From Polaribacter sp. KT25b (lineage in GTDB: Bacteria; Bacteroidota; Bacteroidia; Flavobacteriales; Flavobacteriaceae): a stretch of DNA of 64,000 bases. This document shows, piece by piece, positions 27,130 to 36,400 of this stretch. The position numbers and the translations under genes are program-made. Under the pieces are notes generated by a model. It was not told the DNA's origin, ran no database searches, and saw only the letters and a list, made by a program, of their open reading frames with translations. Positions within the stretch are counted from its first letter, which is position 1; every line of letters starts with the position of its first letter. The stretch is from positions 1,398,001-1,462,000 of the forward strand of contig NZ_LT629752.1 in assembly GCF_900105145.1 (NCBI RefSeq), given 5' to 3'.

Positions 27130-28043
27130 TGTCATATAGAAAAGAAAACCATATTTCATTTGAGAAGGTTAAAGTTAATTTTTCCAAGAATATTGGCGTA
27201 GAATTTAGCCAGTATTCTAAAGAAGATATAGTAAAACTTTGGCGAGAAACACTAGATTCTGGTATGCATGGAATTTGTTTTAGTATATATGCAGATAGTC
27301 AAAAACCAGGTGACTTTATATCCGAAGAACAAATAGAAAGAAGAATTAATATCTTAAAACCCTATACCAAATGGATTCGTTCTTTTTCTTGTACAGAAGG
27401 TCATGAACATATTGCTAAAATAGCAAAAAAACATGGGATTAAAACTCTAGTTGGTGCTTGGTTAAGTGATGATTTAGAAAAAAACGAAGAAGAAATAGAA
27501 GGATTAATTCAACTTGCAAAAAAAGGCTTTGTAGATATTGCTGCAGTTGGTAATGAAGTTTTATACCGTAAAGAATTAACAGAAGAAGAGTTGTTAGTTT
27601 ATATAAATAGAGTTAAAGAAGAAATTTCAAATATAGAAGTTGGTTATGTAGATGCATATTATGAATTTTCTAAACGACCAGCAATTACTGCAGCTTGCGA
27701 TGTTATTTTATCAAACTGTTATCCTTTTTGGGAAGGTTGTAACATAGAGTATTCTTTAAATCATATGCAAGAAATGTATGAACAAGCTAAAAAAACAGCA
27801 AAAGGAAAACGAATTATTATTACCGAAACTGGTTGGCCAAGTAAAGGAAGTAGTTTAGAAGGTGCACATTCTAATGCCGAGAATGCAATGAAATATTTTA
27901 TAAACTCTCAAGTTTGGGCAGAAGTAGATAATATAGAAATGTTTTATTTTTCTTCTTTTGATGAATCTTGGAAAGTTGGTGATGAAGGAGATGTTGGTGC
28001 TTATTGGGGATTATGGGACAAATATGGTAACTTAAAGTTTTAA
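27129..28043 (+). CDS. GH17-family protein without signal peptide (cytoplasmic)
   Basis: This 304-residue protein starts MSYRKENHISFEKVKVNFSK with no export signal. It is a minimal GH17 barrel: GVEFSQYSKEDIVKLW, acid/base Glu143 in AVGNEVLYR, YVDAYYEF, and nucleophile Glu233 in IITETGWPSKGSS. Both catalytic residues are intact. Start and stop overlap at TAATG with the permease, so it likely acts on the imported sugar in the cytoplasm, as a beta-1,3-glucosidase or transglycosylase alongside the phosphorylase (inference). It ends the second enzyme block and a terminator follows. Confidence 0.88.
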   Translation: MSYRKENHISFEKVKVNFSKNIGVEFSQYSKEDIVKLWRETLDSGMHGICFSIYADSQKPGDFISEEQIERRINILKPYTKWIRSFSCTEGHEHIAKIAKKHGIKTLVGAWLSDDLEKNEEEIEGLIQLAKKGFVDIAAVGNEVLYRKELTEEELLVYINRVKEEISNIEVGYVDAYYEFSKRPAITAACDVILSNCYPFWEGCNIEYSLNHMQEMYEQAKKTAKGKRIIITETGWPSKGSSLEGAHSNAENAMKYFINSQVWAEVDNIEMFYFSSFDESWKVGDEGDVGAYWGLWDKYGNLKF

Positions 28044-28070
28044 TATGTAATTTTTACTTGATAAAATAAT

Positions 28071-28107
28071 AAAAAATCAGAATATATATTTATTCTGATT
28101 TTTTTTG
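28071..28107 (+). terminator. terminator after PUL enzyme block
   Basis: AAAATCAGAAT pairs perfectly with ATTCTGATTTT across a short AT loop and is followed by a run of T, about 30 bases after the GH17 stop. End coordinates are approximate. Confidence 0.88.
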
Positions 28108-28156
28108 TTTTAATAAGTTTAAAATGTAAGTTATTTAAATACAGTTAAATAAAACA

Positions 28157-28175
28157 CCTATACATTACCCATACA
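28157..28175 (+). promoter_or_regulatory. direct-repeat candidate operator, binding-protein promoter
   Basis: CCTATACA (28157-28164), TTA, CCCATACA (28168-28175): the third copy of the 11-bp-period direct repeat. It lies in the 323-bp gap between the GH17 terminator and the T9SS binding-protein gene, about 192 bp upstream of its start. The rest of this gap holds the element at 28280 and the promoter at 28308. Confidence 0.6.
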
Positions 28176-28279
28176 AATGTAAAAATTAGTTATTAGATGT
28201 TTTTTTTTGACTAAAATTTAAATAGCTCAAAACCTAGTTGTAGTATGTAATTCATAATATTTTATGACTATAATTATCA

Positions 28280-28296
28280 ATGTATGTTTTTTGTAG
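28280..28296 (+). promoter_or_regulatory. shared upstream element of two PUL promoters
   Basis: ATGTATGTTTTTTGTAG matches 16 of 17 bases at 7704-7720. It starts 51 bp upstream of the -7 box here and 52 bp upstream of the candidate -7 box of susC. The function is unknown; an activator or enhancer site is possible. Confidence 0.45.
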
Positions 28297-28307
28297 TGGC
28301 AATATTA

Positions 28308-28338
28308 TTGTATTCGTAATATTAGAAGTGTAAGTTTG
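28308..28338 (+). promoter_or_regulatory. Bacteroidota-type promoter (-33 TTG, -7 TAAGTTTG)
   Basis: TTG at 28308-28310 and TAAGTTTG at 28331-28338 are separated by 20 bases and match the Bacteroidota consensus TTTG-N19-20-TAnnTTTG. The start codon of the binding protein is 29 bases downstream, leaving a short leader. Confidence 0.7.
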
Positions 28339-28366
28339 AAGAATATTAACTTAAAACAATAATAAA

Positions 28367-30673
28367 ATGAAAAAAATTACTTTACTAATCGCTTTTCTGA
28401 TTACATCAATTGGTTTTGCACAACAACAACAATATCATTTAGATTTTGAAGAAGGAACTCCATCTGGAATAGCAGCCAATTGGTTTACTTTTGATAATAA
28501 TCCTGCTCCAGCTGAAATTATAGATAATCCAGATTTAGATGGTGTAAATGCAACAGCTTCTAAAGTAATGAAAGTCGTTGTTGGTCCTGGAAATGCTTTT
28601 TATGCGGGTGTTAATAATGCTTGGGAAACTTCTAAGTTTGGTACATGGAAAATAGATAAATCTTTAGCTAGCAATTTGACATTAAGTATAGACGTAAACA
28701 AAAACTATGTAGGTACTGTAGGTATAAAAATGGGAACTAATAGTGCTGGTACTTCATTTCAAATTACAGATCAAAACGTAAATAATAATGTTGTAGATCA
28801 ATGGCAAACTTTAACTTGGGATCTTTCTGCTATTGAAGACGGTCTTTTATCTGATATTAGTCAAATAGTAATTTTTGTAGATTGGACTCAAGATAAAGCA
28901 GATAGAGCAGAAGGAAGTACAATTTATATAGACAATATTAAATTTAATGCAGAAAAGTTAACAGATGCGCCAGCAGTTCCTGTTGCAGGTACAGCAACTT
29001 TACCACTAGATTTTGAAAATGCAACTACTTGGGTAGATTTTGATGGAGGTGAAGTTACAACAGTTGAAAACCCTCATAATAATGCCGATAATAATTCTGC
29101 AAATGTTGGTAAAATGATAAAAAATGCTGATAAAACTTGGGGAGGAAGTTCAATTGCTTTAGCTTCAGGAATGGATTTTGCTAATAATGATACTTTTACA
29201 ATGAAAGTATATTCACCAAGAGTTGGAGCTAAAGTTTTATTAAAAGTAGAAAACTCATCAGACGCTAATACTTTTTTCGAAAAAGAAGTTGTTACTACAG
29301 TAGCAAATTCTTGGGAAACTTTAACTTTCGATTATGCAGCAATTAGTAAAACTAATATTTACGATAAGTTAGTTTTAATTTTTGATAACGGAACAGAAGG
29401 AGATGGTTCTGCTAACTTTACTTTTTATATAGATGATATTGCGTTATCAAGTTCTGGAGTTGTAGTTCCTTCAGTAGCTTTACCATTAGATTTTGAAAGT
29501 GCAACTACTTGGGCAGATTTTGATGGAGGAGTTGTAACTACCGTAACTAACCCTCATAATAATGCAAATAATAGTTCTGCAAATGTTGGTAAAATGGTTA
29601 AAAGTGCTGGTCAAACATGGGGAGGAAGTTCACTTGTATTAAGTTCAGGTATGGATTTTGCAAACAATGATATCTTTACAATGAAAGTTTATTCACCAAG
29701 AGTTGGTGCAAAAGTTTTGTTAAAAGTAGAAAACTCTGGAAACTCAGGAACATTTTTTGAAAAAGAAGTACCTACCACAATGGCAAATGCATGGGAAACA
29801 TTAACTTTTGATTATGCAGCAATTAGTAAAACGAATATTTACGATAAGTTTGTTTTAATTTTTGATAATGGTACAGAAGGAGATGGTTCTGCAAACTTTA
29901 CTTTTTATATAGATGATATTGCTCTAACTAGTTCGGGGGTTGTAGTTCCTACAGTAGCTTTACCTTTAGATTTTGAAAGCACAACGATTTGGGGCGATTT
30001 TGATGGAGGAGTTGTAACTACCGTAACAAACCCTCATAACAATGCAAATAATAGTTCTGCAAATGTTGGTAAAATGGTAAAAAGTGCTGGTCAAGTTTGG
30101 GGAGGAAGTTCTCTTAATTTGAGTTCTCCAATGGATTTTGCAAATAATGATACTTTTACCATGAAAGTATTTTCTCCAAGAGTAGGAGCAAAAGTATTAT
30201 TAAAAGTAGAAGACTCTGGAAATGGTGCAACATTTTTCGAAAAAGAAGTTGCAACAACTATTGCTAATGAATGGGAAACTTTAACTTTTGATTATGCAGC
30301 AATTAATAAAGCTAATACTTATGATAAATTTGTTATAATTTTTGATAACGGAACAGAAGGAGATGGAAGTGCGAACTTTACTTTTTATATTGATGATGTT
30401 ACTTTATTTAATTCTGCAACTGCAAGTGTTGTAGATAATGATTTATTAAATATTAAAATGTATCCAAATCCTACAACTAATACATTAAATATTTCTGCAG
30501 TAAATACTATTAAAAATGCTCAAATTTATAATGTACTTGGTAAAAAAGTAAAGAGTTTAGATATCAATAAAAATAGTGAATCTATAGATGTTTCTAATTT
30601 AGCTTCTGGTATATATTTGATTAAATATCAGGTTTCTAATGCTGTGGGAACGGCAAAATTTATTAAAGAATAA
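28367..30673 (+). CDS. T9SS-exported multi-CBM-like glycan-binding protein
   Basis: The 768-residue protein has a signal peptide (ending GFAQQQ). An N-terminal beta-sandwich module occupies about 22-200 (DFEEGTPSGIAANWF to STIYIDNIKF). Three tandem modules of 160 residues each follow (about 212-690), with DFDGG, NPHNNA, WGGSS, SPRVGAKVLLKVE and FTFYIDDIAL in every copy. A type A T9SS sorting domain forms the last ~75 residues (MYPNPTTNTLNISAV, LASGIYLIKY, AKFIKE). No catalytic motif is present. It is likely a secreted or surface-anchored beta-glucan-binding protein; the carbohydrate-binding role is inferred from fold-like pattern and locus. It has its own promoter carrying the same candidate operator as susC. 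Confidence 0.82.
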   Translation: MKKITLLIAFLITSIGFAQQQQYHLDFEEGTPSGIAANWFTFDNNPAPAEIIDNPDLDGVNATASKVMKVVVGPGNAFYAGVNNAWETSKFGTWKIDKSLASNLTLSIDVNKNYVGTVGIKMGTNSAGTSFQITDQNVNNNVVDQWQTLTWDLSAIEDGLLSDISQIVIFVDWTQDKADRAEGSTIYIDNIKFNAEKLTDAPAVPVAGTATLPLDFENATTWVDFDGGEVTTVENPHNNADNNSANVGKMIKNADKTWGGSSIALASGMDFANNDTFTMKVYSPRVGAKVLLKVENSSDANTFFEKEVVTTVANSWETLTFDYAAISKTNIYDKLVLIFDNGTEGDGSANFTFYIDDIALSSSGVVVPSVALPLDFESATTWADFDGGVVTTVTNPHNNANNSSANVGKMVKSAGQTWGGSSLVLSSGMDFANNDIFTMKVYSPRVGAKVLLKVENSGNSGTFFEKEVPTTMANAWETLTFDYAAISKTNIYDKFVLIFDNGTEGDGSANFTFYIDDIALTSSGVVVPTVALPLDFESTTIWGDFDGGVVTTVTNPHNNANNSSANVGKMVKSAGQVWGGSSLNLSSPMDFANNDTFTMKVFSPRVGAKVLLKVEDSGNGATFFEKEVATTIANEWETLTFDYAAINKANTYDKFVIIFDNGTEGDGSANFTFYIDDVTLFNSATASVVDNDLLNIKMYPNPTTNTLNISAVNTIKNAQIYNVLGKKVKSLDINKNSESIDVSNLASGIYLIKYQVSNAVGTAKFIKE
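29001..30440 (+). repeat. three in-frame 480-bp tandem repeats
   Basis: Copies start at 29001, 29481 and 29961, with an exact 480-bp period (160 codons); the last copy fades near its end. Long runs are identical at DNA level, for example GGAACAGAAGGAGATGG in copies 1 and 3. This indicates recent duplication or continuing gene conversion. Confidence 0.92.
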
Positions 30674-30704
30674 TTAGATTTTTATATCTAAAATAATTAG
30701 TAAC

Positions 30705-30736
30705 AAAAAAGCCGAGCAATTTGCTCGGCTTTTTTA
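30705..30736. terminator. bidirectional terminator between convergent genes
   Basis: AAAAAAGCCGAGCAA (30705-30719) pairs with TTGCTCGGCTTTTTT (30721-30735). A-tract and T-tract on the two sides allow it to serve both the binding-protein gene and the minus-strand operon ending at 30758. Confidence 0.93.
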
Positions 30737-30757
30737 TTTTTAAAAAATAGTGTTAAT

Positions 30758-31459
30758 TTATTCTTTATCAGACTTAATGTTATCTAAGTATTCTTGAAAA
30801 CGTTTACCATATTCAGAGCTTTTAACTTTTGGAGTTAAACTTGCATTTACCGTATCTAACATTTTTAAACTAGCATCATACATTTCTGTTAATGCAATGT
30901 AAGGAGCGGCTTCAAAATCTGCATTTGTTATAGCAAAATTAGTGGTGTATAAAACTCTTCTTCTTACTAACTTATTATAGTCTTCTTCTAATTTTTTTAT
31001 TAATTCTTTATCATCTGCTTTTTTAGCATAAAAATCTTTTTTAATAAATTCTAAACGTTCATTTTGAAACCTTTTGCTAACAAGATGATATTTATCTAAA
31101 ACTTTTTGATTTTTAGAACCCGTAATTTTAGGATTAAAACCAAATTTTTCTACCTTATCATTAATTGTGATGACACCCTGTTCTCCAAAAAATAAAATTC
31201 TTTTATCTGTTGTATTTCCATCAAAAGTTAAATAATACATAACAGGTGACTCTACATTATCTGTCAATATAAATTTATCAGAACCATTTAATGCAATAGA
31301 ATCTACAGAAACTATCAAAGTATCTGCCATTTTTTGTAAGTATAAAGTCCCTTTTTTAAGACCTTTAATTTGTCCTTGAACAATCATGTTTCCTTCTTTT
31401 TTAGAAGAACATGCAAAAAGTATAATTGATAAAGCTAAAATAGCTGTAATTTTTTTCAT
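30758..31459 (-). CDS. DUF4369 lipoprotein
   Basis: I place the start at the ATG complementary to 31457-31459, giving 233 residues with a proper lipoprotein signal (MKKITAILALSIILFACSSK, acyl Cys17). A longer reading begins inside a non-signal region and is unlikely. The mature N-terminal half matches the DUF4369 pattern (IVQGQIKGLKKGTLYLQKM, then VDSIAL). The C-terminal half is charged and helical (VSKRFQNERLEFIKKDF, LEEDYNKLVRRR). DUF4369 often precedes a thioredoxin domain, but no CxxC is present here. It is the last gene of a four-gene minus-strand operon, 38 bases after DUF819. Confidence 0.82.
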   Translation of the reverse strand: MKKITAILALSIILFACSSKKEGNMIVQGQIKGLKKGTLYLQKMADTLIVSVDSIALNGSDKFILTDNVESPVMYYLTFDGNTTDKRILFFGEQGVITINDKVEKFGFNPKITGSKNQKVLDKYHLVSKRFQNERLEFIKKDFYAKKADDKELIKKLEEDYNKLVRRRVLYTTNFAITNADFEAAPYIALTEMYDASLKMLDTVNASLTPKVKSSEYGKRFQEYLDNIKSDKE

Positions 31460-31497
31460 TTTGATTAAAATTTTGGAGTGCAAATATGCTGATTTTT

Positions 31498-32805
31498 TTA
31501 TAAAGTTGATGATAATTCCATTAAAATAGTACAAGCAATTGCACCAACTGTACCAATTGCATACCCAAAAACGGCTAATAAAACACCAACAGTTGCTAAT
31601 GATGGATGAAAAGCTTGTGCAACAATTGGGGCAGAAGCTGCACCACCAACATTTGCTTGGCTTCCTACAGCTAAAAAGAAATAAGGAGCTCTTATAATTT
31701 TAGCAACTAGTATTAATAAAACGGCATGAATTGTCATCCAAACTAAACCAATAACCATTAAACCTGGATTTTCAAAAGCCTGATTTAAATCCATTTTCAT
31801 ACCAATTGTGGCAACTAAAATGTAAATAAAAACGCTACCTAATTTACTTGCGCCCGCGCCTTCATAGTTTCTTGCTTTTGTAAATGATAAAACAATGGCA
31901 ACAATTGTAGAAATACTAATTAACCAGAAAAATTCTGAATCTAAAAAAGAGAAGATATTTCGCCAAGTTTGTGATGACATAGAAGCAACAATATCAGAGA
32001 AAAATGAACCTAAATAACCAGCTGCAAAATGACCAAAACCAACGGTTCCGAAAGCAATTGCAAGCATTACCATTAAATCTGTTAGAGTAGGATTTCTTTT
32101 CACTTTTTTAGTGAATTTAATTACTTTTTCTTTCAATTCTTCAATGGCAGAATTGTCTGCTTTTAACCATTTATTTATTTTTTCTTTTTTTCCAATTCCT
32201 ATTAATAAAATTGCCATCCAAATATTAGCAACAACAATATCAACAATTACCATTCCTCCATATTTTGCAGGGTTGTATTTGTAAATTTCTAACATAGCTG
32301 TTTGGTTTGCTCCACCACCAATCCAACTTCCTGCAAGTGTAGAAAGTCCACGCCAAACTGCATCAAAATCAGATCCTCCAACAGTTTCTGGAGAAAAAAT
32401 TGAAATCAATAAAATTGCAATTGGGCCACCAATTATAATACCAACAGTTCCTGTAAAAAACATAATTAAAGCTTTAGAACCAAGGTTAAAAATAGCTTTT
32501 AAATCTATACTTAATGTCATTAAAACCAAAGCTGCAGGCAATAAAAAACGACTAGCAACATAATATAATTGAGAGCTGTTTTTTACAACTTCTCCAGCTA
32601 TATTTTTAGTTTCCCATTCTGGGGATATGATTCTAAAAGTTGTAAAAATAGCAGGAATAAAATAGGCCATAAATAAACCGGGTACAATTTTGTAAAATTT
32701 AGGCCAAAACCCTGTTTTTAAATTTTCTGTGTAAAAAACAAAACCTAAAGAAATCATTAAAACACCAAAAACAATGGCATCATTTGTAAATATTGGTTCA
32801 CTCAT
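31498..32805 (-). CDS. DUF819 family inner-membrane protein
   Basis: This 435-residue protein has about eleven or twelve hydrophobic helices. It shows the DUF819 pattern of inverted halves with GSWIGGGANQTAM in the middle and GSQANVGGAASAPIVAQAF near the C-terminus, followed by ATVGVLLAVFGYAIGTVGA. Those glycine-rich re-entrant stretches resemble anion/sodium symporters, but no substrate is established for the family. It lies one base after the DUF2490 gene in the same operon, and a DUF4369 lipoprotein follows. Transport of a product made by the propeller protein upstream is only a guess. Confidence 0.85.
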   Translation of the reverse strand: MSEPIFTNDAIVFGVLMISLGFVFYTENLKTGFWPKFYKIVPGLFMAYFIPAIFTTFRIISPEWETKNIAGEVVKNSSQLYYVASRFLLPAALVLMTLSIDLKAIFNLGSKALIMFFTGTVGIIIGGPIAILLISIFSPETVGGSDFDAVWRGLSTLAGSWIGGGANQTAMLEIYKYNPAKYGGMVIVDIVVANIWMAILLIGIGKKEKINKWLKADNSAIEELKEKVIKFTKKVKRNPTLTDLMVMLAIAFGTVGFGHFAAGYLGSFFSDIVASMSSQTWRNIFSFLDSEFFWLISISTIVAIVLSFTKARNYEGAGASKLGSVFIYILVATIGMKMDLNQAFENPGLMVIGLVWMTIHAVLLILVAKIIRAPYFFLAVGSQANVGGAASAPIVAQAFHPSLATVGVLLAVFGYAIGTVGAIACTILMELSSTL

Positions 32806-32806
32806 T

Positions 32807-33481
32807 TTATAAATTATTTTTAATATGATTTGTGTTTAAAATAATTCCTAATTGCAATCTATGGAGACTGCTGTTAGAAAATTTTGTGTAAAAGTAACCT
32901 AATTTTAATTTAAGGTTTTCATTGATTCCTCTTATAAATCCTGCTCCAGTTCTATTTTGACTAAATGCTTTTGCAGCAAATTTTATAAATATTTCACTAA
33001 AAGCATACGTTTCCCATTTTTGAGACAATGGATATTTTAAAAACAATCCATATCTTATTCTATGCTTAACTTCGTCTTCAAAATTTTTTCTTTTAAATCT
33101 TTGTGCCAATCTAACTCTATGATTAACTTGAATTTTATTCCAATTATCTTTTAAATTTACATCTTGATAAAAGCGGTATTCGTATAAGTCTGGTAAATTA
33201 CTTTTATAAGAAGTATCTGTAATTGAGTAGACAACTCCACCTGTAATATTTACTTTTTTAGTAAGATTATAGTTAAGCCCCGTTCTATAAATTTCTTGTT
33301 GATATTCTGATGCAAGTTCATAGTACCTAAAATGTGCACTTGTTTTTAGTTTTATATTTTTAGATAGTTTATGAGAACCATTATACATATACCAAGTTCC
33401 TAATTTATTTTCTGCAGAATTTTGAGCTTGTATTTTATAGCAAAAAAGACTTACGCACAAAAGAACACATATTTTTCTCAT
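32807..33481 (-). CDS. DUF2490 protein, probable outer-membrane beta-barrel
   Basis: The 224-residue protein has a signal peptide (MRKICVLLCVSLFCYKIQAQ). Alternating amphipathic strands follow, such as KLGTWYMYNGSHKLSK, SAHFRYYEL, HRVRLAQRFKRKN and HRIRYGLFLKYPL, the usual DUF2490 pattern. The strands predict a small outer-membrane barrel. Function is not established. It is 10 bases downstream of the BNR-propeller gene and 1 base upstream of DUF819, so the three are co-transcribed. Confidence 0.78.
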   Translation of the reverse strand: MRKICVLLCVSLFCYKIQAQNSAENKLGTWYMYNGSHKLSKNIKLKTSAHFRYYELASEYQQEIYRTGLNYNLTKKVNITGGVVYSITDTSYKSNLPDLYEYRFYQDVNLKDNWNKIQVNHRVRLAQRFKRKNFEDEVKHRIRYGLFLKYPLSQKWETYAFSEIFIKFAAKAFSQNRTGAGFIRGINENLKLKLGYFYTKFSNSSLHRLQLGIILNTNHIKNNL

Positions 33482-33491
33482 TCTTTAGTAT

Positions 33492-36400
33492 TTATTTGAA
33501 GGTTTTTATTTCTTTAAATAATGAAATTTGAATTTTTTCTACGGATGATTTGTACGTTAACCAATCAGAATTAAAAAATGAATTTGTTTCTTTAACAGCT
33601 TTTGTAAATGCTTCTTTAAACTGATGTACCAATTGAGTTTCTGTAGCTGTTTGTTTACCAAAACGCGAACTTACATATCGACTTGCAGTTCTTAAACGTT
33701 GATTTATAGTAACTTCTTTATTTCTAGTAATACCTTGTCTTTTATCAATTTTACCTAAATAAATATCAATTAAATTATTAATTTTTTTAATAATCTCTGT
33801 AGATGATTTTATTTCTAATTCATATTTTTTCTTGTCTTCTTTAGAAAGTTGAGATTTTATAGTTTCTGTAGTATTTTTACTTTCTACCAATTGTTTTACA
33901 ATGGCTGCAATTTTTTCTTGATAAGATTCAAGTTCTTTGCTAGCTTCATATTTTTGATTGATAGCTTCCTCAGAAATTTGTAAACGAGGGTCAAATTTTA
34001 CGTTTATATCTTGTTCAGAAATGTTATTACCTAAAGTCATTTTTAAATGATATGTACCTGGTTTTACAGCAACACCTCTAGGTTCATTTTTAGATTCTCT
34101 AATACTTCTAGAAGCCCTATTAACACCTTTTTCTCTAAAATACCAAGTTGTTTTATGAACACCGTTTTCTTTAGGCGTTTTAAATTTTAAGGTTCTTATC
34201 AATCTTTGTCCATCAAAAACTTCTAGTTTTATAGAATCATTTTTGATACTATTTTCTGTCTTATCAGATTTGTCAGCTGAATTTTTATCATTTTCATCAG
34301 CGCTTTTTTCTTCTTTTTTCTCAATTTGAGGAATATTAATATAATAAGAAATTATTGCGCCTCCTTTTCTATTTTCTCCTTGATACAATGCATCAGCACC
34401 AAATCTACTTCCTGTAGGTTGTTGTATTGCAACTTGATGCGCAGTTGGCGGAACAAATAGTGCTAGATTTTTAGAAATCACATTTCCATTTGCAATAGCT
34501 CTTAACGGACGAATATCATCTAAAATCCAAGCAGCTCTCCCGAAAGTACCAATAACTAAATCATTTTCTCTTGGATGAATTACTAAATCTTTAACAGGAA
34601 CAGTTGGGAAACCTTCTGTCCATTTTGTCCATTTTTCGCCAGCATTTATAGAAATATACAAACCATCATCAGTTCCTAAAAAAAGTAAATTTTCGTTTTC
34701 AGGATCTTCAATAATACACAAAGCATAACTTTGTACGTCATTTTCATCCACAATACGTTCCCAAGTTTTACCGTAATTTTTGGTTCTATATGCGTAAGGT
34801 GTATAATTAAATCGTCTGTAATCATTTGCAATTAAAAGAGCTTCTCCTTTGTTTTTGTTGGATGCTTTTATTTGTGTAATCCAACTATTTTCTGGTAAAC
34901 CTTTGATGTTTTTTGCAACGTTTGTCCAAGTTTCTCCACCATTTTTTGTGATGTGAACTTGACCATCATCCGTAGCAGCCCAAAGCATATCTTTTTCTAA
35001 AACGGATGGTTCTATTACTAAAATTGTACAGTGATTTTCTGCTCCTGTTGCATCTAAAGTTAAACCACCACTTTCGCTTTGTTTTAATTTTTCTGGATTA
35101 TTGGTTGATAAATCCGGAGAAATAACAGACCAAGTTAAGCCTTTATCTGTTGATTTATGTACAAACTGACTTCCAAAATACAATGTAGCATTATCAAAAG
35201 GATCTATGTTAATAGCTGCGTTCCAGTTAAAACGTAACTGTATATTAGCATCAGGATGTGTAGGTTGTACTCCATAATTATTACCAGTAATATAATCATA
35301 TCTAGAAACAGAACCTTGTTGACTCATAGACCAACCATATCTAGAATCGTCTTTATCTGGAACAACATCAAATCCATCACCAAAACTAATTTCTTGCCAG
35401 TAAGAATTTCTGATTCCTTGCACTTTCCAAACATACGCAGGACCTCGCCAAGAACCATTATCTTGCATTCCGCCATAAACATTATATGGAAACTCATTAT
35501 CTACATTAATATGATAAAATTGTGCAACGGGAATGTTACCAATAAAACGCCAAGATTTTCCGCCATCTTTTGTAATATTTAAACCACCATCATTTCCATC
35601 AATCATAAATTTACCATTCTTTGGATGAATCCACCAAGCATGATGATCTGGATGCACACCATTATCAACACCATAAGCAGGCATTAATTGTTTAAAGTTT
35701 TTTCCTCCATCTTCGGATACATTAATGTAAGTAAAAACAGAATACACTCTATTTTCATTTTGAGGATCTACATAAATTTCTGAATAATAAAAAGGACGAT
35801 TTCCAATATCCGATTTATCGTTTATTTTTTTCCATTTAAATCCGCCATCTTCACTTTTATACAAAGCATTTTTTTTGGCTTCCACCAATGCATAAATTAC
35901 ATCTGTATTATTAGGTGCAATAGCAACACCAATTCTGCCTAATTCACCTTTTGGAAAACCTTCTTTTTCTGTAATTTGTTTCCAATTTTCTCCTCCATCA
36001 TGCGTAATATACAAACCACTTCCTGTTCCACCTGATTTAAAAAACCAAGGATCACGTTTGTGTTCCCACATGGTAGCTATTAATTTATTCGGATTTTTTG
36101 GATCCATAATTAAATCTGCAGCTCCAGCTTTTGCATTTGTAAATAAAATTTGTTTCCATGTTTTTCCTCCATCAATCGTTTTGTAAACGCCACGTTCTTG
36201 GTGTTCTCCCCAAGGCGAACCAATTGCGCCAACGTACACAATATTAGGATTTGTAGGATCAATAACAACTCTATGAATATGTCTGGTTTTTTCTAAACCC
36301 ATAGATTTCCAAGTTTTTCCGGCATCTAAAGATTTGTAAATTCCGAAACCACCATTTAAACTATTTCTAGGGTTTCCTTCACCAGTTCCTGCCCAAATTA

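Noticed and set aside
29001..30440. Repeat array resembling CRISPR at first glance
   Set aside because: Units are 480 bp, in frame and coding; no short repeats with unique spacers.
31460..31534. Longer start for the DUF4369 protein
   Set aside because: The extension would hide the lipoprotein signal inside the protein and overlaps the DUF819 gene end; the internal ATG is better.
35256..35582. Plus-strand ORF of 108 codons
   Set aside because: Lies entirely opposite the BNR-propeller gene, whose repeats explain the open frame.
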